64,000 nucleotides of DNA from Streptomyces sp. NBC_00523 (lineage in GTDB: Bacteria; Actinomycetota; Actinomycetes; Streptomycetales; Streptomycetaceae). This document shows positions 50,770-59,188 of this stretch, one piece after another. Both the position numbers and the translations under genes were made by a program. Each line of letters begins with the position of its first letter. Positions within the stretch are counted from its first letter, which is position 1. The notes beneath the pieces were generated by a model. It saw nothing but the letters and a program-made list of their open reading frames with translations. It did not search any database and was not told the origin of the DNA. The stretch lies in NCBI RefSeq assembly GCF_036346615.1, contig NZ_CP107837.1, positions 227,976-291,975 on the forward strand, written 5' to 3'.

Positions 50770-52266
50770 GTGCAGGGGGAACGTCTCATCCAAGCCCAGG
50801 TGCTCATCGCGGGCGGAGGCCCCGTCGGCCTGCTCGTGGCGGCCGAACTCGCGGCGTACGGCGTCGACACCGTAGTGCTCGAACCCAGGTCCGAGGTCTC
50901 CGACCAGCCCAAGGCGACCACGCTGCACGCCCGCGCGGTGCAGTCCCTGGCCCGCCGGGGCCACCTCCCGGGGCCGCCCCCGCCCTCGTACGCGGCCGAA
51001 CCCGCCACCAGCGCCTTCCACTTCGCAGGGCTCCCCGGCCTGACCATCACCGCTCCCCCGGACGAACCGGAGCCGGTCCTGAAGTGCGCCCAGGCCGTCC
51101 TGGAACGGCACTTGGAGGCCCGGGCGCGCGCCGCCGGGGCCCGTATCCTGCGCGGCCGCCGCCTCACCGACGCCGTCCAGGACGCGGACGGCGTACGCGT
51201 CACGGCGGAGGGCCACGAGGGGCCTGAGCACTTCCAGGCCGGGTACCTGGTCGGCGCGGACGGCGCCCGCAGCACGGTCCGCGCCCGGGCGGGCATCGAG
51301 TCGGACACCTTTCCGGCCACGGTGTCCGCGCTGATGGGGACCGTGACTCTGGCCGATCCGGGTGCCCTGCCCAAGGGCTGGCACCGCACCCCGCGCGGCT
51401 GGATCGTCGCCAAGCACGAGGGTGACCGCACCCACCTGCGGACGCTCAACTGCGCCGGTGCCCACCCGGACCGGCACCGGCCCGTCACACTGGAGGAGCT
51501 GCACCGCGAGGTGGCGCACCTCGCGGGCCGGGACATAGCGATGCACTCCCCGCACTGGCTGAGCCGCTTCAGCGACTTCGCCCGCCTGGCCCGCACGTTC
51601 GCCCGGGGACGGGTCTTCCTGGTCGGGGACGCCGCGCACGTCCACTTCCCCATCGGCGGCCAGGGCCTGAGCACCGGCGTGCTCGACGCGCTGAACCTGA
51701 GCTGGAAGCTCGCCCTGGCGGTGCACGGCTCGGCGGGCCCCGCCCTGCTGAGCAGCTACGACGCCGAACGCCGGCCGCTCGCCCGCCGCGTGATCGACGG
51801 CACCCTGGCCCAGCTCGCCCTGATGCGCCCCGGCCCCGAAGCGGACGCCCTGCGCACGGTGTTCACCAGCCTGCTCGCGGACGAGGGCGGGAGCGGTCAC
51901 CTCAGCGGCCTGATCAGCGCTCAGGACACCGTCCTGCCCGACCCCACCGGCGCGGGCGGACCGGCCGCGGGGACGTACCTCGGCAACACCGCACTCAGCA
52001 CCCCGGACGGCGACACCGACGTCATCCGCCTGCTGCACGACGGACGGCCGCTCCTGCTGCTCCTCGGCGAGAAAGCGGTCCGCCACCGGGAGGAGGCCCG
52101 GGCCTGGACGGGGATCCTGCGCACTGTGGAGGTGCGGCCCACGCCGGGCGTGCCGTACGAGGCGGCACTGCTGAGGCCCGACGGCTACCTCGCCTGGGTC
52201 CCCGGCGACGGCGGCCCGCGGCGGGTCCTGACGGCGTACTTCGGCCCGGGCGCCCCGGCCGGGTGA
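50770..52266 (+). CDS. FAD-dependent aromatic monooxygenase outside the main cluster
   Basis: The 498-residue protein is a PheA/TfdB-type hydroxylase: VLIAGGGPVGLLVAAELAAYG, VGADGARSTVRARAG and GDAAHVHFPIGGQGLSTGV, with a thioredoxin-like C-terminus (LLRPDGYLAWVPG). GTG 50770 follows GGAGGG. It lies between the two replication modules, 6.7 kb from the last cluster gene, yet has the cluster-type operator half-site. It is probably a tailoring oxygenase left outside by rearrangement. Confidence 0.88.
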   Translation: MQGERLIQAQVLIAGGGPVGLLVAAELAAYGVDTVVLEPRSEVSDQPKATTLHARAVQSLARRGHLPGPPPPSYAAEPATSAFHFAGLPGLTITAPPDEPEPVLKCAQAVLERHLEARARAAGARILRGRRLTDAVQDADGVRVTAEGHEGPEHFQAGYLVGADGARSTVRARAGIESDTFPATVSALMGTVTLADPGALPKGWHRTPRGWIVAKHEGDRTHLRTLNCAGAHPDRHRPVTLEELHREVAHLAGRDIAMHSPHWLSRFSDFARLARTFARGRVFLVGDAAHVHFPIGGQGLSTGVLDALNLSWKLALAVHGSAGPALLSSYDAERRPLARRVIDGTLAQLALMRPGPEADALRTVFTSLLADEGGSGHLSGLISAQDTVLPDPTGAGGPAAGTYLGNTALSTPDGDTDVIRLLHDGRPLLLLLGEKAVRHREEARAWTGILRTVEVRPTPGVPYEAALLRPDGYLAWVPGDGGPRRVLTAYFGPGAPAG

Positions 52267-52291
52267 GCCCGGCGGACGCCGGGGCGCCCGG
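52246..52291. terminator. Bidirectional terminator hairpin
   Basis: A perfect 14-bp stem (52246-52259 with 52278-52291, arm CCGGGCGCCCCGGC) spans the convergent stops of the monooxygenase (52266) and TetR (52298). Confidence 0.65.
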
Positions 52292-52297
52292 CTGCTG

Positions 52298-52969
52298 TCA
52301 GCTCGCGGTCTCCAGGACATCGCGCAGGTCGGCCGCCTTCACGGCCTCCGCGTACACCTTGGCGCCCCGGGTCTCGGACAGGTCGAGCGAGGCCAGCACG
52401 GACGGCACCACCGCGCTGGGCAGCAGATGCCGCATCAGGGCGGACACCCGCACCACCAGATCGCGGTACTCGCACACGGCCTGCGACATGGACTGGATAC
52501 CGGCGAAGGAGCCCACGATGACCTCGGCCGTCTCAGGCGGCGAGATGTGCGGCAGCAACTCGCCCTGGGCCTGCGCCTGCTGGAGCAGGTCGAGACCGAC
52601 CTCGCCCCACCGCAGGAACGGGCCGCTGCGGTCGAGGTTCTGCGTCAGCTGGTCCATCGTCAGCCGGACACCCGCCCGGACCATCGGGTCGGTCTGGAGG
52701 CGGTGCGCCTGGAGCATCACGACGTCCACGACCTCCTGCACCTTGGACGCGCGGATCGGCACGATGATCCGCTGGTCCTGCTCGGAGAGGACGCCCTGCG
52801 CCAGGTCTTCCTTGGAGTGGAAGTGGAAGTACAGCGCGCCCTTGGTCACCCCCGCCTCGGTGAGGATCTGGGAGATCGTGGCCGCTTGGTACCCGTGCTC
52901 CTCAAAGATCTTGGCAGCCGCCGAAAGAATCGTCTGCCGGGTACGGATGGCCCGCAGCTGCTCAGCCAC
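52298..52969 (-). CDS. TetR-family butyrolactone receptor
   Basis: The 223-residue protein looks most like a true ArpA/ScbR receptor: MAEQLRAIRTRQTILSAAAKIF and the HTH EAGVTKGALYFHFHSKEDLAQGVLSEQ. It has full receptor length. GTG 52969 follows GGAGACAC. It is divergent from the NmrA-like gene with an ARE-like site between them. It probably senses the butyrolactone made with the AfsA homologue and represses operators of the 36803 type; this is inference. Confidence 0.88.
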   Translation of the reverse strand: MAEQLRAIRTRQTILSAAAKIFEEHGYQAATISQILTEAGVTKGALYFHFHSKEDLAQGVLSEQDQRIIVPIRASKVQEVVDVVMLQAHRLQTDPMVRAGVRLTMDQLTQNLDRSGPFLRWGEVGLDLLQQAQAQGELLPHISPPETAEVIVGSFAGIQSMSQAVCEYRDLVVRVSALMRHLLPSAVVPSVLASLDLSETRGAKVYAEAVKAADLRDVLETAS

Positions 52970-53010
52970 TGTGTCTCCTCCCTCCTCGGGGTGGTCGAAC
53001 GTGGGGGGAT

Positions 53011-53035
53011 AAATAAACCGTCCAGTTCGTATCTT
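53011..53035. promoter_or_regulatory. ARE-like operator between tetR and NmrA-like gene
   Basis: The AT-rich element AAATAAACCGTCCAGTTCGT (53011-53030) followed by ATCTT lies in the divergent promoter. On the other strand it reads ACTGGACGGTTTATTT, resembling butyrolactone-receptor boxes. Confidence 0.5.
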
Positions 53036-53094
53036 ACAGGCCGGCCTCTCCCCTCCACCCTCGTCGGGGAAATGTCCGGCAGGAAAGGGAAACC

Positions 53095-53961
53095 ATGATC
53101 CTCGTCACGGGCGCAACCGGGACGATCGGCCGTGAAGTGCTCCGCCGTCTCCCCTCGGACCGGCCCGTACGCATCATGGCCAGACAGCCCGGGCGGGTCA
53201 CCGGCGCCCCTCCGACTGCCCGGATCGTCCACGGAGACTTCACCGACCCCGCCTCCCTGACGGACGCTCTGCACAACGTCCACACGGCCTTCCTGGTCAC
53301 GAATCCCGATGGCGACGACGACACACGCTTCCTGGACCCGGCCCGCGCGGCCGGCGTCCGGCACATCGTCAAGCTCTCGGCGGCCGCCGTCACGGACCCC
53401 GCCGCCGCCGACCTGATCACCCGTCGCCAGCGCCACAACGAGGACCTGCTGCGCGCCTCGGGCATCGGCTGGACCCTGCTGCGCCCGCGCGCCTTCATGT
53501 CCAACACCCTGTCCTGGGCCCGCTCGATCCGCTCAGCCCAGGTCGTGCGTGCCCTGTACGGCACCTCCGCGAACGCCTGCGTCGATCCCGGGGACGTCGC
53601 GGAGGTGGCGGCCCTGGCCCTCACCGACCGGGACCAGGACCACGCGGGCGGGGCCTACACCCTGACCGGCCCTCAGGCCCTGTCGGCTGCCGAACAGACG
53701 GCCCAGCTCGCCGAGCTCCTCGGCCGACCGCTGCGCTTCGAGGAGCTGAGCCCTCAGCAGGCCCGTACGGGCCTGGAAGCGCGCTACCCGGCCGATATCG
53801 CCTCCGCCCTCCTGGAGAGCGCCAGACGGCAGCACAGCGGCTCCAAGGCGGTCGTGGACCCCACCCTCCCCGACCTGCTCGGGCGCCCCGCCCGGACGTT
53901 CCACGACTGGGCGTCCGACCACCTGGACGCGTTCCGACCCGACCCCACCGCAAGCAACTAG
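53095..53961 (+). CDS. NmrA/NAD(P)H-binding reductase-like protein
   Basis: The 288-residue protein starts at once with a dinucleotide fold (MILVTGATGTIGREVLRRL) and shows VKLSAAAVTDPAA and LLRPRAFMSNTL typical of NmrA-like atypical SDRs. It is divergent from the receptor gene and probably under its control. In some butyrolactone systems a reductase completes signal synthesis, so it might reduce the AfsA product; this is inference from position only. Confidence 0.78.
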   Translation: MILVTGATGTIGREVLRRLPSDRPVRIMARQPGRVTGAPPTARIVHGDFTDPASLTDALHNVHTAFLVTNPDGDDDTRFLDPARAAGVRHIVKLSAAAVTDPAAADLITRRQRHNEDLLRASGIGWTLLRPRAFMSNTLSWARSIRSAQVVRALYGTSANACVDPGDVAEVAALALTDRDQDHAGGAYTLTGPQALSAAEQTAQLAELLGRPLRFEELSPQQARTGLEARYPADIASALLESARRQHSGSKAVVDPTLPDLLGRPARTFHDWASDHLDAFRPDPTASN

Positions 53962-54540
53962 GGACCAGGGACCGGAGTCCGTTCAGTCCCTCACCGTTCG
54001 GTCCCTCTTCGGTCCCTCGGACAAAGTCGCAGGTCAGAGGCTTGCGTTTGCCAAAACCCAGGGCCCAAAGGGACTGAAGGGACTCAAGGTTGGTAGTTAT
54101 AAGCCAATTGTGGGTGCGTGTGTATGCGCACGCGCGTAGAACAACCCTATATATCCCTTTGTACCTACTACTCTGGTCCTGAAGCGCTGATAACTACTGA
54201 CCTTGAGTCCCTTCAGTCCCTCCGATTTTGACCCGCAAGCCCCTGACCTGCACTTTTACCCGAGGGACTGAAGAGGGACCGAAACTTCCAGTCCCTCCGT
54301 TCTGTGTTCAGTCCCTCCCTTTCGGTCCCTCCTCGCGACGCCGGGCCCACTCGTCCGACGCGCCCGGCCCGGAGGCACAACACGCCCCGGGGGAAGGGAC
54401 CGAAGGGACTCGCGGAACGAAGAGTCCCGCCCACTGCGGGACGCCTGTTGTAGGCTCTGATCCGAATCTGAAAACTCAGTCCCTTCAGTCCCTCAGCCCG
54501 GCAGTAGGACCGCTCTGACCTGGGCTTTCCCTGAAGGGAC
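53960..54540. other. Iteron region of replication module 2 (candidate origin)
   Basis: About 19 GTCCCT/AGGGAC words occur, many as TCCCTTCAGTCCCT pairs. A 31-nt inverted repeat (54070-54100 with 54190-54220, two mismatches) encloses an AT-rich centre with TATATATCCC. GCAGGTCA (54029-54036) and TGACCTGC (54244-54251) flank it, as in origin 1. The 631-base gap 53962-54592 has no gene. Confidence 0.72.
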
Positions 54541-54592
54541 TGAATCGTTCAGGACTGAACAACCTGTTGGCCCCTCGGCAAGGACGATCAGC

Positions 54593-55678
54593 GTGCCGCG
54601 TCAAAGAGAGACCAGTGGCTCGCGTACGGCGGGACCCACGAGTCCCTTCGACATGGCCCGTTGGTGCGCGGCGAACGGCTGGCCCGTCCACCCACTGGCC
54701 GTCGGCCGCAAGACTCCCGCGGGCAACTGCCCGGCCTGCCGCGAGGATCCTCACCGTCCGGCGGACTGCCCCTGCCTGCCCGCCGGGAAGTGGTGCCACG
54801 GCTTCCACGCCGCGACCACCGACCCGGAACGCCTGGCCGCCTGGTGGGGCGTCAACCCCACGCTCGGCGTCGGCGTCTCGTGCGGCCCGGCCGGCCTCGT
54901 CGTACTGGACATCGACGCACATAGTTCCGAAGTCCCCCACCGCGACCGGCTGCTGCCCGGCATCCCGATCCACGAGAGCGTCAACCTCACCGGCCTGGCC
55001 TCCGGCTTCGACACCCTTGCGCTCCTCGCCGCCCTGCGCGGTCACCCCAGCCCCGCGGACGACGAGGCCACCCTGCGCGTCCGCACCCCGTCCGGCGGCC
55101 TCCACATCTGGTACCGCACCGCGCCCGGCGGACCGAGCTACCGCTCGTCCGTGGGTTCCAGCCCGAAGGTCGCCCTGGCCTGGCAGGTCGACGTCCGGGC
55201 CACCGGCGGCTACATCGTCACCCCGTCCACCCGCACCCGCGCGGGCACCTACACCCCCGTCGGCCCGGCCCGCATGCCCGCACTCCTCCCCGACTGGCTC
55301 GCGGCCGAACTCCTGCGTACCGGCCACACACCGGGCCCCGAGCCCGTACGAGTCCCCGCGCCCCGTCCCGTACGCGCGACACGCCTCTCCCGGGGCACCC
55401 CGCGCGCGCTCCGGGTACTGGAGTCGCTGCTCGCCGAGGTCCGGGCCTGCGCGGCGGCCGCCGAGGGCACGGCTTTCACCGAGAAGCTCAACCGGGCCGC
55501 CTACACCGCGGGCGGACTCGTCGCCGCCGGGCGCCTCACCGAGCCCCGCGCCCAGGACCTGCTCACCGAAGCGGCCGACGCCGCACGCCCGCACCGCCAC
55601 CGGCACAGCCTCACCGTCATCGCCTCAGCCCTGTCCGCCGGCGCAGCCCGCCCGCTCGATCCCGAAGGACGCCCATGA
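54593..55678 (+). CDS. Bifunctional DNA primase/polymerase (prim-pol), module 2
   Basis: The 361-residue paralogue of 47648-48763 has the zinc-type cluster CPACREDPHRPADCPC, the metal motif LVVLDIDAHS and SGGLHIWY. GTG 54593 follows AAGGA. It overlaps the helicase by 4 nt (ATGA). All catalytic elements seen in copy 1 are kept, so both copies look functional. Confidence 0.9.
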   Translation: MPRQRETSGSRTAGPTSPFDMARWCAANGWPVHPLAVGRKTPAGNCPACREDPHRPADCPCLPAGKWCHGFHAATTDPERLAAWWGVNPTLGVGVSCGPAGLVVLDIDAHSSEVPHRDRLLPGIPIHESVNLTGLASGFDTLALLAALRGHPSPADDEATLRVRTPSGGLHIWYRTAPGGPSYRSSVGSSPKVALAWQVDVRATGGYIVTPSTRTRAGTYTPVGPARMPALLPDWLAAELLRTGHTPGPEPVRVPAPRPVRATRLSRGTPRALRVLESLLAEVRACAAAAEGTAFTEKLNRAAYTAGGLVAAGRLTEPRAQDLLTEAADAARPHRHRHSLTVIASALSAGAARPLDPEGRP

Positions 55679-57213
55679 GCAGCGCCGACAGCAGCCCGCG
55701 CTTCGACGCCACTGCCGCAGCGCAGCAGATGCTCGCCCTCGAAGCCGAGGGCGGCCTTCCCGGCCTGCCCGCCCAGCAGAACGCCTCGGCGGTCAGAGAA
55801 CCGGCCCCGCCCGAGGGCCGGCTGCCCTCCCTCCTGACCGACCGGGGCAACGCCAAGCTCTTCGCCGTGATGTTCGGAGACCAGTTCCGGCACGTCGAGG
55901 GCCTGGGCTGGTACCACTGGGACCAGTACCGCTGGAAGCGCACGGGCGGAGAGAAGGCCGCGGTCTGGGCGGCGGGCGACCTGGCCGAGCAGATGCCCCC
56001 CACCGATCCCACCGGCCAGTTCACGGACCGGGAACTGCGCGCGCACCGCCGCCGCTCCATGTCGACCCCCGGCATCAAGGCCATGCTCACGCAGGCGAAG
56101 GCCTCCCCCGCCCTCGCCCTGGACCCGGACGTTCTGGACGGCGACCCCTACGCCCTGTGCACCCCTGCCGGCGTCGTGGACCTCCACACCGGGAACCTAC
56201 GCAAGCCCGACCCCGAGGGCGACATGCACTCCCGGGCCACGAGCGTCGCGCCCGAGGAGACGCCGACCCCGCGCTGGCACCGCTTCCTCCACGACACGTT
56301 CGGCGACGACGCCAAGGGCGAGGAGACGATCCACTTCCTCCACCTGCTCCTCGGCTACTCCGTCACCGGCGACGTCGGCGCGCAGGTGCTGCCGTTCCTC
56401 TACGGGACCGGCGCGAACGGCAAGTCCGTGCTGCTGGACGTGATGACGCAGATCCTCGGCGACTACGCGCAGGCCGCACCGCCGGGCTTCCTCATGGAGA
56501 AGGGCAAGTTCTCCGAGCACTCCACCGAGCTCACCGAACTGCACGGCCGGCGCATCGTCGTCTGCTCGGAGCTCAAGCCGAACGACAAGTTCGACGAGTC
56601 CCGGGTGAAGCTGCTGACCGGCGGTGACCGCATCATGGCCCGGCGGATGCGACAGGACTTCTTCAGCTTCAACCCCACCCACAAACTCTGGCTGCTGGGC
56701 AACCACCGTCCCGAAGTCGGCACCGGCGGGCATGCGTTCTGGCGACGCATCCGCCTCATCCCGTTCGAACGCGTCGTCCCCGCAGCCCGCAAGATCGACA
56801 ACCTCGCCAAGGAGCTCGTCCAGAGCGAGGGCCCCGGCATCCTGCAGTGGCTCATCGAGGGCGCCAAGCTCTACCTGGCCACCCGCGACCCGCTCGACGG
56901 CCCCGCCACGGTCCGCTCGGCCACCGCCGCCTACGCCACCACCGAGGACCACATCGGCCGCTTCCTCGCCGAGTGCTGCACCACCCACACCGCGGAGCTC
57001 CGCGTGGAACAGGGCCTGCTGTACGCCGCGTACAGCAGCTGGTGCGGAGCCGGCGAAGGCATCCGTCCCGCCACGGCCCGCGCGTTCGCGACCCGGGTCC
57101 GCCAGGAACTCTCCCTCGCCTCGCCCGCCGACATGATGAAGTCCAGCGGCAAGAAGTACTACCCCGGCCTGGGCCTCCTCGCCGACGAAGACTCCAGGAC
57201 CGGCCATGCCTGA
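55675..57213 (+). CDS. P4/D5-family replicative helicase, module 2
   Basis: The 512-residue protein is strongly similar to 48760-50268, most in the ATPase: FLYGTGANGKSVLLDVM (Walker A, about residue 244), RRIVVCSELKPNDKFDESRVKLLTGGDRI and WLLGNHRPEVGTGGHAFWRR. The N-terminal 60 residues are the least conserved part. It is translationally coupled to prim-pol 2. Confidence 0.9.
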   Translation: MSSADSSPRFDATAAAQQMLALEAEGGLPGLPAQQNASAVREPAPPEGRLPSLLTDRGNAKLFAVMFGDQFRHVEGLGWYHWDQYRWKRTGGEKAAVWAAGDLAEQMPPTDPTGQFTDRELRAHRRRSMSTPGIKAMLTQAKASPALALDPDVLDGDPYALCTPAGVVDLHTGNLRKPDPEGDMHSRATSVAPEETPTPRWHRFLHDTFGDDAKGEETIHFLHLLLGYSVTGDVGAQVLPFLYGTGANGKSVLLDVMTQILGDYAQAAPPGFLMEKGKFSEHSTELTELHGRRIVVCSELKPNDKFDESRVKLLTGGDRIMARRMRQDFFSFNPTHKLWLLGNHRPEVGTGGHAFWRRIRLIPFERVVPAARKIDNLAKELVQSEGPGILQWLIEGAKLYLATRDPLDGPATVRSATAAYATTEDHIGRFLAECCTTHTAELRVEQGLLYAAYSSWCGAGEGIRPATARAFATRVRQELSLASPADMMKSSGKKYYPGLGLLADEDSRTGHA

Positions 57214-57336
57214 CGTACGCACCGGGCACACACCCGCCCGTCCGGCCTACCATGAACACGGTGCCCCCACCAGGGAACGTGCTCACACCCACCCCGGCCT
57301 TCTCCCGGCCGGCCGACACACAAAGGGGCTGCAGCC

Positions 57337-57720
57337 ATGAGCTCGCTGCTGAACGAGAGCGACCTCCACCACGAGAATGCCGTGGTCTGGCTGGAGAACC
57401 CCGACAACCTGGACTACGTACGCCAGGCGCTCGACAAGACCACTCGCCGCCGAGGGAAGCCCCGCTACGAACGGGACGGACGCATGGTCGGCTACACCGA
57501 GCTGGAGGCCCACACCGAGGCCGACCCCGACAGCGGACTCCATCTGCGCCGGGTCTTCTTCCTGCTCCCCCACGACCGCGACGCCGACCCCGACGGCCCG
57601 TACCACGAGGGCGCCCCCGGCGAGGCGGTCGACCCGAGCACCATCGAGCCGAAGCGCGTCGGCGACAAGACGCCCCGTTCACAACGCGGCCTCGCCGCGA
57701 CGGCGGAGACCGGCAACTGA
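57337..57720 (+). CDS. Small conserved replication-module protein, module 2
   Basis: The 127-residue homologue of 50265-50657 keeps VVWLENPDNLDYVRQALDK, GRMVGYTEL and FFLLPHDRDADPDGP. Unlike copy 1 it is separated from the helicase by 123 nt, with no gene between. A terminator-like hairpin holding a parS-like site follows the stop. The function is unknown. Confidence 0.78.
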   Translation: MSSLLNESDLHHENAVVWLENPDNLDYVRQALDKTTRRRGKPRYERDGRMVGYTELEAHTEADPDSGLHLRRVFFLLPHDRDADPDGPYHEGAPGEAVDPSTIEPKRVGDKTPRSQRGLAATAETGN

Positions 57721-57734
57721 CCGGGTGGGGGGAC

Positions 57735-57790
57735 TATTACGCCGTAATAATCCCCCCACCCCGCCCCCGCTGCCGTATTACGCCGTAATA
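57735..57790. repeat. Two candidate parS sites
   Basis: TATTACGCCGTAATA occurs at 57735-57749 and 57776-57790; it is a perfect 7-1-7 inverted repeat. The first sits in the loop of an 11-bp stem (57723-57733 with 57751-57761, arm GGGTGGGGGGA). Both precede parA. Confidence 0.8.
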
Positions 57791-57949
57791 ACCGCCCCGG
57801 CCCCTCCCTCGGCCCCCTCCCCCAGCCCTCTAAGCCCGGCTCCCCACCCACCCAGGAGCCGGGCTCTTGAAGCGTCCCTCAAACAAAAAACAGCTACAAC
57901 TAACGCGTCGATACCGAAAAGGATCATCGGGGTTAGTAAGGTGGCTGCC

Positions 57950-59188
57950 ATGACTTCGCCCTCCCCCGGCGACCGCGAGAAGGTCGTCTCCAAGCTCCCC
58001 CCGGTACTGCAACAGGACCTGAAGATCCGGGCCGCCCAGCACAACATCGACATCCAGCACGCCGTTGAAGCGGGCATCGAGGCATGGCGGCGCCTCGGAT
58101 CCAACCTCTCCCCCATCGACACCGCCGGCGCCAAGTCCTTCGCCACCTTCCTGCCTGACGGCCAGTGGGACGGCTTCCGCGCCGACTGCGCCTCCCGGGG
58201 CGTCTCGCTCATCCAGGGCCTCGCCCAGTCCGTCATGATGTGGCTGGAGACGAACCCGGCGCCCACCGTCGTACGCCCCGAGCACCCGAAGCGCATCATC
58301 ACCTGCAACCAGAAGGGCGGCGTCGGCAAGACCGCCATCGCCGCAGGCACCGGCGAAGCCCTCGCCGAGGACCCCGGCGCGCTCCACCCGGTCCGCATCT
58401 CCAAGCACTTCGCGGCCGCCCTCGCCGAGGGCGAGGACTCCTCGCCCCTCGATTACGAGGACCTCCCCGGACTCGGACTGCGCGTCCTCCTCGTGGACTT
58501 CGACCCCCAGTGCCACCTCACCAAGCAGCTCGGCCACCAGCCGCTGCCCATCGAGGGCGACAGCCTCACCAAGCACATGGCCGGCGAGGCCAAGGGCAGC
58601 CTGGCCGACCTCATCGTCCCCATCGAGGACCCCCGCTTCGGCGACCGCCTCCACCTGCTGCCCGCCTGCACCGACGCCTTCCTCCTGGACGTCAAGCTCT
58701 CCGGGGTCCGGGCCCGCGAAGCAGCCCTGGAGCGCGCCCTGTCCGCCGTCGAGGCCGACTACGACGCCGTCATCATCGACTGCCCGCCGAGCCTCGGCCT
58801 CAGCATGGACGCCGCCGCCTACTACGGCCGCCGCCGCCAGGGCGAGGCCCCGGGCAACTCCGGCGTCCTCGTCGTCGTCCAGGCCGAGGACAGCTCCGCC
58901 GACGCCTACGGACTCCTCACCTCCCAGATCGAGGACCTCCGCGACGACATGCACCTCGAACTCGACTACCTCGGCATCGTCGTCAACCACTACGACGCCC
59001 GCCGCGGCTACATCGCCACCTCGTCCCTTAACTCCTGGATGGACATAAAGGATCCCCGGGTCGTCGGCGTCATCGGCGACCTCAAGGAACAGAAGGAGGC
59101 CGTACGCGTGAAGCAGCCCCTGCTCGCCTACTCCCCCCGCAGCGACCAGGCCGTCGGCCTGCGTGCCCTCGCCAGGGAGATCTCATGA
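57950..59188 (+). CDS. parA: ParA-family partition ATPase with N-terminal extension
   Basis: The 412-residue protein has the deviant Walker A CNQKGGVGKTAIAAG near residue 121, RVLLVDFDPQCHL (motif A') and DAVIIDCPPSLGLSM (Walker B). About 115 residues precede the ATPase; this extension may bind DNA, as in type Ib-like or plasmid ParA proteins. ATG 57950 follows AAGGTGG. It overlaps parB by 4 nt. It moves plasmid copies apart with ParB and parS. Confidence 0.92.
   Translation: MTSPSPGDREKVVSKLPPVLQQDLKIRAAQHNIDIQHAVEAGIEAWRRLGSNLSPIDTAGAKSFATFLPDGQWDGFRADCASRGVSLIQGLAQSVMMWLETNPAPTVVRPEHPKRIITCNQKGGVGKTAIAAGTGEALAEDPGALHPVRISKHFAAALAEGEDSSPLDYEDLPGLGLRVLLVDFDPQCHLTKQLGHQPLPIEGDSLTKHMAGEAKGSLADLIVPIEDPRFGDRLHLLPACTDAFLLDVKLSGVRAREAALERALSAVEADYDAVIIDCPPSLGLSMDAAAYYGRRRQGEAPGNSGVLVVVQAEDSSADAYGLLTSQIEDLRDDMHLELDYLGIVVNHYDARRGYIATSSLNSWMDIKDPRVVGVIGDLKEQKEAVRVKQPLLAYSPRSDQAVGLRALAREIS

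Noticed and set aside
53960..54540. CRISPR array from the repeated GTCCCT words
   Set aside because: Repeats are 6-10 bases, irregularly spaced and in both orientations, with no spacers or cas genes; they fit iterons.
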